From Streptomyces griseus subsp. griseus (GTDB lineage: Bacteria; Actinomycetota; Actinomycetes; Streptomycetales; Streptomycetaceae): a DNA stretch of 64,000 nucleotides. The position numbers were made by a program, and so were the translations under genes. The DNA lies in contig NZ_CP032543.1 of NCBI RefSeq assembly GCF_003610995.1, forward strand, positions 4,278,001 through 4,342,000. Direction: 5' to 3'. The notes beneath the pieces were generated by a model. The model was not told the DNA's origin and searched no databases. It saw nothing but the letters and a program-made list of their open reading frames with translations. Positions 7,787 through 17,095 of the stretch are shown here, in pieces (positions within the stretch are counted from its first letter, which is position 1; every line of letters starts with the position of its first letter).

Positions 7787-10700
7787 GTGAGCATGAATGC
7801 GACCGAGGGGGCCGATCCGTTCGGGACGGCACGGCTGCGGCGCGGCGTGCTCGACGCCTGGGGTGCGGGCCCCGCCCGCTTCCGGGAGGACGCCAACGCC
7901 GAGGAGGACCTCGCTCTCGGCGGCTACCGCGACCGCCTCGTCGTGGAGCTGGCCCAGAACGCCGCCGACGCCGCCGCCCGCGCGCACGTCCCCGGCCGGC
8001 TCCGCCTCACCCTGCACCCCGCCGCCCCCGGCGACCCGGACGGCCGCTGTGTCCTGGCCGCCGCCAACACCGGCGCCCCCCTGGACGCCACCGGCGTGGA
8101 GTCCCTGTCCACCCTGCGGGCCTCCGCCAAGCGCGAGGGCCACGAGTCCGCCGTGGGCCGGTTCGGCGTCGGGTTCGCCGCCGTCCTCGCGGTGAGCGAC
8201 GAGCCCGCCGTGCTCGGCCGCCACGGCGGCGTCCGCTGGTCCCTGGCCGAGGCCCGCGAACTGGCCCGGAACGCGGCCGTCGGCTCTCCCGGCCTCGGTG
8301 ACGAGCTGCGCCGCCGCGACGGCCACGTACCCCTCCTGCGCCTCCCGCTGCCCGCCGAGGGCTCCGCACCCGACGGGTACGACACCGTCGTCGTCCTGCC
8401 CCTGCGCGACGGCACCGCCGAGGACCTGGCCGCCCGGCTGCTGGCCGCCGTGGACGACGCGCTGCTGCTGACCCTGCCGGGCCTGGCCGAGGTCGTCATC
8501 GAGACCCCGGACGGCGTACGGACCCTGAGCCGCTCGGCCCACGGCCCGTACACGCACATCGACGACTCCGTGAACGGCCTGAACCGCTGGCGCACCGTCT
8601 CCCACCACGGCCCGGTCGAGCCGGCCCTCCTCGCCGACCGCCCGGTCGAGGAGCGGCTGCGCCCCCACTGGTCGGTCACCTGGGCGGCCCCGGTCGACGA
8701 GTCCGGCGCCCCGCTCCGCCCCCGCACGGCCCCGGTCGTCCACGCCCCGACCCCCACCGACGAGCCCCTCGGCATCCCTGCCCTCCTCATCGCCTCCCTC
8801 CCGCTGGACACCGCCCGCAGGCACCCCGCTCCCGGGCCGCTCACGGACTTCCTGGTGGAGCGGGCGGCGGACGCCTACGCGGAGCTGCTGGGCGCCTGGC
8901 AGCCGGTGTCGACCGGCACGATCGACCTGGTGCCCGGGCCGCTCGGCAAGGGCGGCCTGGACGGGGCCCTGCGCGGCGCGATCCTGGCCCGGCTGCCCCG
9001 GGTCGCGTTCCTGGAGCCGGCCGCGCCCCGGGACACCGCCGAGGCCGAGGACCGCTGGGAGGACTGGGACCGTACGGAGGACACCGCCGCGACGGCCACG
9101 GACACCACCGCCCTGCGCCCCGTCGAGGCCGAGGTGGTCGAAGGCGTCGGGGCCGAGACCGTACGGGTCCTCGCCGAGGTGCTGCCCTCCCTGCTGCCCG
9201 CAGGGCTGGAGCGCCGCCCCGAGCTCCGTACCCTCGGCGTCGCCCGTGTCCCGCTGACCGAGGCCATCGACCGCCTGGCCGGCCTGGAGCGTGACCCCGC
9301 CTGGTGGCACCGGCTCTACGACAGCCTCGCGGGCATCGACCCCGACCGCCTCACCGGCCTCCCCGTCCCGCTCGCGGGCGACCCGGAGGACGAGCGGGCG
9401 GGCCGTCCGCCGCGCACCACCATCGGCCCCCGCCAGGTGCTGCTGCCCCTCCCGGACGCCCTCACCGGCCCCGTCCTGGGCCGCCTCTCCCGGCTCGGCC
9501 TCAAGGTCGCCCACCCGGACGCCGCCCACCCCCTCCTGGAGAAGCTCGGCGCTCTGCCCGCCACACCGCGAGCGGTTCTGACGACACCTCAAGTGCGGGC
9601 GGCGGTCGCCGGATCGCTGGACGCGGGGGAGATCTGGGACGAGGACGCACTCGACGGCGACGAGCTGGCGGAGACGGTCCTCACCCTCGTACGCGACGCC
9701 GAACTCGCCCCCGGCGACGAGCCCTGGCTCGGTGCGCTCGCCCTTCCCGACGAGGACGGCGAACCGGCCCCCGCAGGTGAACTCGTCCTCCCCGGATCCC
9801 CGTTCGCGCAGATCATGCGTGAGGGTGAGCTGGCTCTCGTCGAGGAGGAGGTGGCCGAACGCTGGGGTGAGGGTCCGCTGACCGCCTGCGGGGTCCTGGC
9901 GACCTTCGCCCTCGTCCGGGCCACCGATGTCGTCCTCGACCCGGACGAACTGGAGCCCCGCGACAGCGACTTCGCCGAGCCGGACGACGCCGGGCTGCTG
10001 GATGCCGTCGACGTGTGGTGCGAGGACCTTCTCGACCAGCTGGCCAAGACCCCGGTGCCACCGGTCGCGACCGAGATCGTCGCCGTACGGGACCTGGATC
10101 TGGTGGACGACGACGCCTGGCCGCAGGCGCTCGCCCTGCTGGCCCAGCCGCCCCTGCGCGACGCGCTCACGCAGCCGGTGCGGGTGCTGCTGCCGGACGG
10201 GACGACGCAGTCCGTGCGCCCGTACACCGCGTGGTGGCTGCGCGACCACCCCGTACTGGACGGGCGCCGCCCCGCCGGGCTCCGCGCGGCGGGCGGTGAC
10301 CCGGTCCTGGCCGGGCTGTACGACGCGGTGGACGCCACCGGCTTCGACGACGCCCAGGTGCTGCGGGCCCTCGGGGTGCGTACCTCCGTTGCGGCGCTCC
10401 TCGACGAACCGGGCGGTGCGGCCGAGCTGTTGGGGCGCCTGGCCGACGAGGACCGGTCCGTCACCTCCGTACAGCTGCACGCGCTCTACACGGCCCTCGC
10501 CGAACTCGACCCGGACCAGGTGACGTTGCCGGACGAGCTGCGGGCGGTGGTGGACGGGGAGGTGACCGTGGTCGACGCGGCGGACGCCGTGATCGCGGAC
10601 GCCCCGGACGTGCTGCCGCTGACGGAGGGGCTGCCACTGCTCCCGGTATCCCCCTCCCGGGCAGCCGAGTTGGCCGACCTCCTCCAGGTGCGGCGGCTCG

Positions 10701-11005
10701 GCGAGACCATCGAGGCGGGCGTCACCAGCGAGGGCGAGGAGCACCGCGTGCCGGAGTCCGTCCGCGTCCTGCTCGGCCCCGCCACCCCGGACACGTACGT
10801 CGAGCACCCCGAACTCCGCGCGGGCGGCGTCGAACTCGACTGGCGCCGCACCCGCGACGGGGTCGTCCACGCGTCCACCCTGGAGGGCGTCGCGGCGGGC
10901 CTGGCCTGGGCGGCGGGCCAGTGGCCCCGACGCTTCGAGGTCGCGGCCCTGTTGGAGGACCCGTCCCGCACGGAGGAACTGGCCCGGGACCGCTGGTTCG
11001 ACTGA
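7787..11005 (+). CDS. Large protein with sacsin/Hsp90-type (GHKL) ATP-binding domain
   Basis: A 1,072-residue protein. The N-terminal ~250 residues look like a GHKL ATPase domain as in Hsp90 and sacsin: VVELAQNAADAAAR gives the N-box helix with the Mg-binding Asn, and VGRFGVGFAAVLAV gives the glycine lid. The remaining ~800 residues are acidic and helical, with no domain I can name; they may bind clients or partners. Function is unknown, perhaps chaperone-like or nucleic-acid related. GTG 7787 is chosen for the GGACGGAG ribosome binding site 9 bases upstream; ATG 7793 is a near alternative. The reading frame stays open far upstream through the repeat island, which I regard as incidental in GC-rich DNA. 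Confidence 0.85.
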   Translation: MSMNATEGADPFGTARLRRGVLDAWGAGPARFREDANAEEDLALGGYRDRLVVELAQNAADAAARAHVPGRLRLTLHPAAPGDPDGRCVLAAANTGAPLDATGVESLSTLRASAKREGHESAVGRFGVGFAAVLAVSDEPAVLGRHGGVRWSLAEARELARNAAVGSPGLGDELRRRDGHVPLLRLPLPAEGSAPDGYDTVVVLPLRDGTAEDLAARLLAAVDDALLLTLPGLAEVVIETPDGVRTLSRSAHGPYTHIDDSVNGLNRWRTVSHHGPVEPALLADRPVEERLRPHWSVTWAAPVDESGAPLRPRTAPVVHAPTPTDEPLGIPALLIASLPLDTARRHPAPGPLTDFLVERAADAYAELLGAWQPVSTGTIDLVPGPLGKGGLDGALRGAILARLPRVAFLEPAAPRDTAEAEDRWEDWDRTEDTAATATDTTALRPVEAEVVEGVGAETVRVLAEVLPSLLPAGLERRPELRTLGVARVPLTEAIDRLAGLERDPAWWHRLYDSLAGIDPDRLTGLPVPLAGDPEDERAGRPPRTTIGPRQVLLPLPDALTGPVLGRLSRLGLKVAHPDAAHPLLEKLGALPATPRAVLTTPQVRAAVAGSLDAGEIWDEDALDGDELAETVLTLVRDAELAPGDEPWLGALALPDEDGEPAPAGELVLPGSPFAQIMREGELALVEEEVAERWGEGPLTACGVLATFALVRATDVVLDPDELEPRDSDFAEPDDAGLLDAVDVWCEDLLDQLAKTPVPPVATEIVAVRDLDLVDDDAWPQALALLAQPPLRDALTQPVRVLLPDGTTQSVRPYTAWWLRDHPVLDGRRPAGLRAAGGDPVLAGLYDAVDATGFDDAQVLRALGVRTSVAALLDEPGGAAELLGRLADEDRSVTSVQLHALYTALAELDPDQVTLPDELRAVVDGEVTVVDAADAVIADAPDVLPLTEGLPLLPVSPSRAAELADLLQVRRLGETIEAGVTSEGEEHRVPESVRVLLGPATPDTYVEHPELRAGGVELDWRRTRDGVVHASTLEGVAAGLAWAAGQWPRRFEVAALLEDPSRTEELARDRWFD

Positions 11006-11125
11006 GGAGGCCGGGTCCGGCCGGGAGGGGCGACAGCGCAACCATTCCCGGGGCTCGCCCGTCTGTTCCGGTGAGCCGACACACTTCGGGCCACCGGGCC
11101 GGAGGCGGATGCTCCGGGAGAGCCC

Positions 11126-11926
11126 ATGCGTGTTCACGTCGCCGCGGTCGCCGTCACGGGCGCGCTGAGTCTGTCCGCCCTCGCCGTACCGGCGTCACAG
11201 GCCGCCCAGGCCCCGCGCCCGGCCGAGGAACGGCCCGTCATCGGGAAGGTCGTCGTCAACGCAGGCAAGCCCATCGTGGTGGGCACCACGTCCCGGCAGA
11301 AGGTCGCCGTCTCGATCACCGCCTCCTCCCCGTCCGGGATCGCGGACGCGTACGTGTTCCTGTGGCACGGCCACATCGACGAGGTCGACGCCGTGCTCGG
11401 GCAGGACCAGGCGCGCGGTGCGTGCACCGTGGCACCCGGCGATCCGGCCACGTCGACCTGCACGGCCACGATCACGATCGACCCCCGCTCCGCCCTCGGC
11501 CGCAACAGCCTGGCCGGGACCTGGCAGGCGGCCGGGGGCGCGGTCGCCGCCACCGGCGACCCGGGCGACGAGAGCGTGAACGAGACGGCTGCCTCGGTCC
11601 GGCTCCAGCGCTTCTCCAAGCTGACGGTGAACGCCGCTCCGGAGCCGGTGAGGAAGGGCAGGACCCTCACGGTGACCGGCAAGCTGACGCGCGCCGACTG
11701 GGAGACCAAGAAGTACGCGGGTTACGCGGCCCAGCCGGTGAAGCTCCAGTTCAAGAAGAAGGGTGCCAAGAGCTACACGACGGTCAAGACCGTCAAGACC
11801 AGCTCCACCGGCACCCTGAAGACCACGGTGAAGGCGTCCGTGGACGGTTACTGGCGCTACAGCTTCGCCGGTACGTCGACCACCCCGGCCGTCTCGGCCG
11901 CCGGTGACTACGTCGACGTGAAGTAG
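11126..11926 (+). CDS. Secreted beta-rich protein (DUF5707-like)
   Basis: A 266-residue secreted protein. A signal peptide ([20 protein letters not shown]) is probably cleaved after PASQAAQA near residue 30. The mature part has two beta domains: the first contains [15 protein letters not shown], and the second is Ig-like with tandem-looking strands [19 protein letters not shown] and [20 protein letters not shown]. Close relatives are common in Streptomyces and are sometimes called calcium-binding proteins; I see no EF-hand here. It is convergent with a CtpE-like P-type ATPase and shares a terminator with it. Confidence 0.82.
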   Translation: MRVHVAAVAVTGALSLSALAVPASQAAQAPRPAEERPVIGKVVVNAGKPIVVGTTSRQKVAVSITASSPSGIADAYVFLWHGHIDEVDAVLGQDQARGACTVAPGDPATSTCTATITIDPRSALGRNSLAGTWQAAGGAVAATGDPGDESVNETAASVRLQRFSKLTVNAAPEPVRKGRTLTVTGKLTRADWETKKYAGYAAQPVKLQFKKKGAKSYTTVKTVKTSSTGTLKTTVKASVDGYWRYSFAGTSTTPAVSAAGDYVDVK

Positions 11927-11944
11927 TCGGCAGGGATCGCGGAG

Positions 11945-11977
11945 AAGCCCCCGGGAGGTTCGTCCTCCCGGGGGCTT
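11945..11977. terminator. Bidirectional hairpin terminator
   Basis: Perfect 14-bp stem (AAGCCCCCGGGAGG at 11945-11958 with its complement at 11964-11977) and a TTCGT loop, between two convergent genes that stop at 11926 and 12022. No long U-run follows, as usual in Streptomyces. Confidence 0.9.
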
Positions 11978-12021
11978 CCCGTATGTCCGCGCGGCCCGTA
12001 CGCCTGATCCGCGCCGCCCGC

Positions 12022-14490
12022 CTACGCGCCGAAGCGCCGGCCCACCAGCCGCCAGCTGAACTCCAGCAGGGCGGCCGCCGCCACCGCGATGCCGACCGCC
12101 GTCCACGGCATCGTCGTGCCCACCAGCTTCAGGGCGAAGAAGTCCTGGAGCCACGGCACCACGAGCACGATCAGGAAGGCGAGCCCCATCGCCGCCACCA
12201 GGCCGATGCGCCACCAGGTGTACGGGCGGGCGATGATCGCCAGCACCCACATCGAGGTGAGGAACAGCGTCAGCGTCGCCGCGCTGGTCTCGGCCTCCAG
12301 GGCGCCGGGGCCGGTGTAGTGGTGGCGGGCCACCAGGTAGGTGATGAAGGTGGCCGCCGCCGCGATGACGCCCGAGGGGATCGCGTACCGCATGACGCGT
12401 CGTACGAAGTGGGGCTGGGCGCGCTCCTTGTTCGGCGCCAGGGCCAGGAAGAACGCCGGTACGCCGATGGTCAGCGTGGACAGCAGCGTCAGGTGCCTCG
12501 GCAGGAACGGATACTCCACCTGGGTGCAGACCACCAGGACCGCCAGCAGCACCGAGTAGACCGTCTTGGTGAGGAAGAGGGTGGCGACCCGGGTGATGTT
12601 GCCGATCACCCGGCGGCCCTCGGCGACCACCGACGGCAGCGTCGCGAAGCTGTTGTTCAGCAGCACGATCTGCGCCACCGCCCGCGTCGCCTCGGAACCC
12701 GAGCCCATCGAGACCCCGATGTCGGCGTCCTTGAGGGCCAGGACGTCGTTGACGCCGTCGCCCGTCATCGCGACCGTGTGGCCGCGCGACTGGAGGGCCG
12801 CCACCATGTCCCGCTTCTGCTGCGGGGTGACCCGGCCGAAGACCGCGTTCTGCTCCATGGCCGTGGCCATCTCGTCCGGGTCGGTCGGCATCCGCCGGGC
12901 GTCCAGGGTGTTCTCGGCGCCCGCGAGGCCCAGCTTCCCGGCGACCGCGCCGACCGAGACGGCGTTGTCGCCGGAGATGACCTTGGTGGCCACGTTCTGC
13001 TGCGCGAAGTAGGACAGCGTCTCCGCCGCGTCCGGCCGCAGCCGCTGCTCCAGGACGACGAGCGCGGTGGGTACGGCCCCGTCGGCCGCACCGGGCGCGT
13101 CGAGTTCGCCCCGTACGCGGGCCAGCAGCAGCACCCGCAGGCCCTGCTCGTTGAGGTGCTCGATCTCGGTGAGGGTCTCGTCGCCGTCGGCCAGCAGGAC
13201 GTCGGGGGCGCCCAGCAGCCAGGCGGAGGCGGTCCCGTCGGTCTCGGTGAACGCCGCGCCGCTGTACTTGCGGGCGGAGGAGAACGGCATGGCGTCGGTG
13301 ACGGTCCAGGCGGCTGTGTCCCCCGCCGGGTAGGCGTCGATGATGGCCTGGAGACTGGCGTTGGGGCGCGGGTCGGAGGCGCCGAGGGAGCGCAGCACCT
13401 GGTGGACGTACGTCTCGTCGCCCCCGCCCAGCGGCCGGACCTCCGTGATGTCCATGCCGCCCTCGGTGAGGGTGCCGGTCTTGTCCAGGCAGACCACGTC
13501 GACCCGGGCGAGCCCCTCGATGGCGGGCAGCTCCTGGACCAGGCACTGCTTGCGGCCCAGGCGTACGACGCCGATGGCGAAGGCGACGGAGGTCAGCAGG
13601 ACCAGGCCCTCGGGGATCATCGGGACGATGCCGCCGACGGTCCGCGCGACCGAGTCCTTGAAGTTGTTGTCCTTGACGACGAGCTGGCTGATGATCAGCC
13701 CGATCGCCGTCGGGACCATCATCCAGGTGACGTACTTCAGGATCGTGCTGATGCCGCTGCGCAGCTCCGAGTGGACGAGCGTGAAGCGGGACGCCTCCTC
13801 GGCCAGCTGGGCGGCGTACGCCTCACGCCCCACCTTGGTCGCGGTGAACGCCCCGCCGCCCGCGACGACGAAGCTGCCGGACATCACCGGGTCGCCGGGC
13901 CGCTTGAGGACCGGGTCGGCCTCACCGGTCAGCAGTGATTCGTCGACCTCCAGGCTGTCGGCCTCGGCGACCGTGCCGTCCACGACCACCTTGTCGCCCG
14001 GACCCAGCTCCACCACGTCCCCGAGGACGATCTCGTGGGTGGAGATCTCGGCGGCCTTCCCGTCGCGGCGCACGGTCGGCTTCGCCTCGCCGATCACCGC
14101 GAGGCTGTCCAGGGTCTTCTTGGCCCGCCACTCCTGGATGATGCCGATGCCGGTGTTGGCGACGATCACGAAGCCGAAGAGGCTGTCCTGGATCGGCGCG
14201 ACGAACAGCATGATCACCCAGAGCACACCGATGATCAGGTTGAACCGGGTGAACACGTTGGCCCGGACGATCTCGGTGACCGAGCGCGAGGACCGCACGG
14301 GTACGTCGTTGACCTCGCCCCGCGCCACCCGCTCGGCCACCTCGGCGGTGGTGAGGCCGGTGGCGTCCTGAGCCGAAGGTGGCAGGTCCATGGGGTGCAC
14401 GGGGTCGAGTTCGGCCCCCGCGTCGATCATGGCCGGCCGGGAGGGTCCGGGGGTCTGCTCCCCGGAGGAATCGAGTGCCCGCTGCGTCAT
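12022..14490 (-). CDS. Cation-translocating P-type ATPase (CtpE-like)
   Basis: An 822-residue P-type ATPase. Visible are the actuator TGE motif (residues 188-190), the membrane PEGL motif (293-296), the phosphorylation motif DKTGTLT with Asp336, and MTGDGVNDVLALKDADIG in the hinge. There are about ten transmembrane helices. The PEGLVLLTSVAFAIGVVRL segment, with PEGL rather than the heavy-metal CPx motif, matches CtpE, the calcium importer of mycobacteria, better than heavy-metal pumps; I infer Ca2+ but cannot exclude other divalent cations. ATG 14490 is the only good start. It is convergent with the secreted protein gene and downstream of the DUF2530 gene on the same strand. Confidence 0.9.
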   Translation of the reverse strand: MTQRALDSSGEQTPGPSRPAMIDAGAELDPVHPMDLPPSAQDATGLTTAEVAERVARGEVNDVPVRSSRSVTEIVRANVFTRFNLIIGVLWVIMLFVAPIQDSLFGFVIVANTGIGIIQEWRAKKTLDSLAVIGEAKPTVRRDGKAAEISTHEIVLGDVVELGPGDKVVVDGTVAEADSLEVDESLLTGEADPVLKRPGDPVMSGSFVVAGGGAFTATKVGREAYAAQLAEEASRFTLVHSELRSGISTILKYVTWMMVPTAIGLIISQLVVKDNNFKDSVARTVGGIVPMIPEGLVLLTSVAFAIGVVRLGRKQCLVQELPAIEGLARVDVVCLDKTGTLTEGGMDITEVRPLGGGDETYVHQVLRSLGASDPRPNASLQAIIDAYPAGDTAAWTVTDAMPFSSARKYSGAAFTETDGTASAWLLGAPDVLLADGDETLTEIEHLNEQGLRVLLLARVRGELDAPGAADGAVPTALVVLEQRLRPDAAETLSYFAQQNVATKVISGDNAVSVGAVAGKLGLAGAENTLDARRMPTDPDEMATAMEQNAVFGRVTPQQKRDMVAALQSRGHTVAMTGDGVNDVLALKDADIGVSMGSGSEATRAVAQIVLLNNSFATLPSVVAEGRRVIGNITRVATLFLTKTVYSVLLAVLVVCTQVEYPFLPRHLTLLSTLTIGVPAFFLALAPNKERAQPHFVRRVMRYAIPSGVIAAAATFITYLVARHHYTGPGALEAETSAATLTLFLTSMWVLAIIARPYTWWRIGLVAAMGLAFLIVLVVPWLQDFFALKLVGTTMPWTAVGIAVAAAALLEFSWRLVGRRFGA

Positions 14491-14573
14491 GGACTAGACG
14501 GTACGGGCGTGCGGCGCGAATCACCCGCCGGGGGGTCGAAGATCCGACCAGGGGAGGACCAAGTCGGTCCCGT

Positions 14574-14697
14574 GGTCGTACGGGAGCGGCGAGATTCCCG
14601 TACGGGCGGGACTGTTCTCGTGCGGGAGGGGCCGTTCTGGTACGTGAGGGGGCTCGGTCTCGCGGGAGGGCTCGGTTCTCCTGAGGGAGGGTTACCG
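14574..14697. repeat. Degenerate ~20-bp repeats with an internal inverted repeat
   Basis: Between the P-type ATPase start and the DUF2530 stop there are about five diverged units resembling TTCCCGTACGGGCGGGACTG (starts near 14595, 14616, 14636, 14658 and 14678). At the left end CGTACGGGA (14577-14585) pairs with TCCCGTACG (14596-14604). Units differ at many positions, so boundaries are approximate. No gene is visible here. Confidence 0.5.
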
Positions 14698-14714
14698 ATG
14701 GCTCACCGGCCGCC

Positions 14715-15041
14715 TCAGGCGGTCCGGTCGGTCCGGGTGCTCGTGCCCAGTGCCCCGTCCGCCGCCTCGGCCCCCGCGGCGTCCTTGGCCTGTGCCTGGG
14801 CCGCGTGGCGCTTGAGGGCGGCGTCGCGCCCGCGGACGTACCAGATGCCGATCAGGCCGAGCCCGGCGCCGGCCAGCGGTGTCCACACCCACCAGGTGTG
14901 CCCGTGGTCGGCGAACCAGCCGTAGAAGGGGAGCTGGGCGAGGAAGAGGACGAACCAGAGGATCGTGCCGCCGACGACGGTGGAGACGATGGGGCCCTCC
15001 AGGGGCTCGGGCGCCTCGTGCTTCGGTGTCCACTTCTCCAT
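14715..15041 (-). CDS. DUF2530 membrane protein
   Basis: A 108-residue protein with the DUF2530 signature KHEAPEPLEGP followed by two transmembrane helices (about residues 19-41 and 50-70), then a conserved WYVRGRDAALKR basic segment and a variable Ala-rich tail. It is widespread in actinomycetes and has no known function. ATG 15041 (MEKWTPKHE) is preferred over the ATG 21 bases upstream because the conserved family start coincides with it. Confidence 0.88.
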   Translation of the reverse strand: MEKWTPKHEAPEPLEGPIVSTVVGGTILWFVLFLAQLPFYGWFADHGHTWWVWTPLAGAGLGLIGIWYVRGRDAALKRHAAQAQAKDAAGAEAADGALGTSTRTDRTA

Positions 15042-15175
15042 GTGGTCAGTGTATGGGGCCACCCGATCGGAGGTGCGGTGGCCGGTGGACGCAAGGCGCC
15101 ACGCGGGTCTACGCGCGGAGATAGCGATCTTCGCCTTATGTATTCATACTGAATCTGCTTTGGGCTGGCTCGAAT

Positions 15176-15189
15176 TGTTCGTCTGAACA
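15176..15189. promoter_or_regulatory. Short palindrome upstream of the NCS2 permease
   Basis: TGTTCGTCTGAACA has perfect 5-bp arms and lies in the 233-bp divergent gap between the DUF2530 and NCS2 permease genes, in a locally AT-rich stretch (15130-15210) that probably holds promoters. It could be a repressor site; no family is assigned. Confidence 0.35.
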
Positions 15190-15274
15190 TCCAATTTCGA
15201 TCACCTTTCGCCCTTTCTGCTCCCGCTCCGGGGAGCGCCCCGTCTCGCTCCCCTACGTACGACTGAGGTCACCC

Positions 15275-16729
15275 ATGCCCCCCTCGGCCACCGCTCCGGT
15301 CGACTCCCCGCAGCCCTCGGCACCGCAGCCCACCGGCGGCGTGGACCGGTTCTTCAAGATCTCCGAGCGGGGGTCGACCGTCGGGCGCGAACTCCGCGGC
15401 GGGTTCGCCACGTTCTTCGCGATGGCGTACATCATCGTGCTCAACCCGATCATCCTGGGCAGTGCGAAGGACATGTACGGCCACCAGCTGGACAACGGTC
15501 AGCTGGTCACCGCCACCGTGCTCTCCGCCGCCTTCTCCACGCTCCTGATGGGCGTCATCGGCAACGTGCCGATCGCGCTCGCGGCCGGGCTCGGCGTCAA
15601 CACCGTGGTCGCCCTCCAGCTCGCCCCCCGGATGAGCTGGCCGGACGCGATGGGCATGGTCGTCCTCGCGGGCGTCGTGGTCATGCTGCTGGTCGCGACC
15701 GGGCTGCGGGAGCGCGTGATGAACGCCGTACCGCGCTCGCTCCGCAAGGGCATCGCGATCGGCATCGGCCTCTTCATCCTGCTGATCGGACTCGTCGACT
15801 CCGGCTTCGTCTCGCGCATCCCGGACGCCGCCCTCACCACCGTCCCGCTCCAGCTCGGCGGCGACGGCCACCTCACCGGCTGGCCGGTCCTGGTCTTCGT
15901 GCTCGGCGCGCTGCTCACGCTGGCGCTGATCGTGCGCAAGGTGCCCGGCGCGATCCTGATCTCGATCATCGCCATGACGGTCGTCGCCCTGGTCATCGAC
16001 GCGGTGGCCGGTCTGCCCGAGGGCGCCTGGGGCCTGACGACGCCCGCGTGGCCGGGCAACCCGGTCTCCGCGCCCGACTTCGGCCTGCTGGGCGAGGTCA
16101 GCCTCTTCGGGGGCTTCGGGAAGGTCGGTCTGCTGACCGGCATCCTCTTCGTCTTCACCGTGCTGCTGTCCTGCTTCTTCGACGCGATGGGCACCATCCT
16201 GGGCGTCGGCGACGAGGCCAAGCTGATGGACGAGAACGGCACCTTCCCCGGCATCAACAAGGTGCTGTTCGTGGACGGCATCGCGGTCGCCACGGGCGGT
16301 GCGACCTCGTCCTCCGCCACCACGTGCTTCGTGGAGTCCACGGCGGGCGTCGGAGAGGGCGCCCGCACCGGACTGGCGAGCGTGGTGACCGGTCTGCTCT
16401 TCTCGGTGGCGCTGTTCCTCACACCGCTGGCGACCATGGTCCCGTCGCAGGCGGCCACTCCCGCCCTGCTGGCGGTCGGCTTCCTGATCATCGCGGGGTC
16501 CGTACGGGACATCGACTGGAGCGACTACACACTCGCGATCCCGGCGTTCCTGGCGATGGTGATGATGCCGTTCACGTACTCGATCACCAACGGCATCGGC
16601 ATCGGCTTCATCGCCTTCTCCGTGCTGCGGCTGGCGGCGGGCCGGGGCCGGGAGGTCCCGATCGCGATGTACGTGGTGTCGGCGGTCTTCGTCTTCTACT
16701 ACGCGATGCCGGCGCTCGGCCTCACGTGA
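15275..16729 (+). CDS. NCS2 family purine/xanthine-type permease
   Basis: A 484-residue permease with about 12-14 hydrophobic segments. GGFATFFAMAYIIVLNPIIL at residues 43-62 is the hallmark of the AzgA/PbuG branch of the nucleobase-cation symporter-2 family, which imports adenine, guanine or hypoxanthine with protons. LSCFFDAMGTILGVGDEA and SSATTCFVESTAGVGEGART carry the conserved polar residues of the transport core. The ATG at 15275 begins a short cytoplasmic Pro/Ala-rich tail before the signature DRFFKISERGST. The gene is convergent with and overlaps the small RHH gene by 8 bases. Confidence 0.92.
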   Translation: MPPSATAPVDSPQPSAPQPTGGVDRFFKISERGSTVGRELRGGFATFFAMAYIIVLNPIILGSAKDMYGHQLDNGQLVTATVLSAAFSTLLMGVIGNVPIALAAGLGVNTVVALQLAPRMSWPDAMGMVVLAGVVVMLLVATGLRERVMNAVPRSLRKGIAIGIGLFILLIGLVDSGFVSRIPDAALTTVPLQLGGDGHLTGWPVLVFVLGALLTLALIVRKVPGAILISIIAMTVVALVIDAVAGLPEGAWGLTTPAWPGNPVSAPDFGLLGEVSLFGGFGKVGLLTGILFVFTVLLSCFFDAMGTILGVGDEAKLMDENGTFPGINKVLFVDGIAVATGGATSSSATTCFVESTAGVGEGARTGLASVVTGLLFSVALFLTPLATMVPSQAATPALLAVGFLIIAGSVRDIDWSDYTLAIPAFLAMVMMPFTYSITNGIGIGFIAFSVLRLAAGRGREVPIAMYVVSAVFVFYYAMPALGLT

Positions 16730-16961
16730 CCGGCTTGACGCGGGCGCCGGGTCTCTCCTCGTCGGCGTCCCTCGGGGCGGCCGGCGGGCCGTAGAACTTC
16801 TCCGTCTCGTCGACGGCCGCCTTGAAGCGTTCGTCGAAGTCGTCGCGAATGAGCGTCCGGACCACGTAGTCCTGGACGCTCATTCCGCGTTTGGCGGCAT
16901 GCTGCCGGAGCCGGTCGAGCAGCTCACCGTCTATCCGCAGGCTGAGCACTGTCGATCCCAT
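16722..16961 (-). CDS. Ribbon-helix-helix DNA-binding protein (antitoxin-like, orphan)
   Basis: A 79-residue protein. STVLSLRIDGELLDRLRQHA followed by AKRGMSVQDYVVRTLI is a classical ribbon-helix-helix fold: one DNA-contacting strand (LSLRI) and two helices. The charged tail (DFDERFKAAVDETEKFY) is of the kind that neutralises toxins in ParD/VapB antitoxins. No toxin gene is adjacent: one neighbour is the convergent NCS2 permease, which it overlaps by 8 bases, and the other is a divergent MarR gene. It may be a solo regulator or a remnant antitoxin. Confidence 0.8.
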   Translation of the reverse strand: MGSTVLSLRIDGELLDRLRQHAAKRGMSVQDYVVRTLIRDDFDERFKAAVDETEKFYGPPAAPRDADEERPGARVKPVT

Positions 16962-17048
16962 ACCGAGCAGGGTCGCGGCCCGGGGGCGCTTTTCGCGTCA
17001 CTTTCCGCTTCCGTCTCACTCGTTCGGGTGATCGGTGTTTCGCGCGCG

Positions 17049-17063
17049 TACCACCGGGTGGTA
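17049..17063. promoter_or_regulatory. Palindromic operator candidate upstream of the MarR gene
   Basis: TACCACCGGGTGGTA is a perfect palindrome with 7-bp arms around one central G, ending 32 bases before the MarR start. A second small inverted repeat, GTTACGCTAAC (17081-17091), lies right at the start. The first is a good candidate for autoregulation. Confidence 0.5.
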
Positions 17064-17095
17064 TTTAGTTTGGGTAATGAGTTACGCTAACAAAC

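Noticed and set aside
6437..11137. Open reading frame of 1,566 codons on the minus strand opposite the sacsin-like gene
   Set aside because: Composition is Arg/Gly/His/Pro-rich with no domain, and it mirrors the codon bias of the plus-strand gene; a typical antisense shadow in GC-rich DNA.
14379..14684. Plus-strand ORF of 101 codons between the P-type ATPase and DUF2530 genes
   Set aside because: It overlaps the ATPase coding start, consists of repeated Arg/Gly sequence and follows the degenerate DNA repeats.
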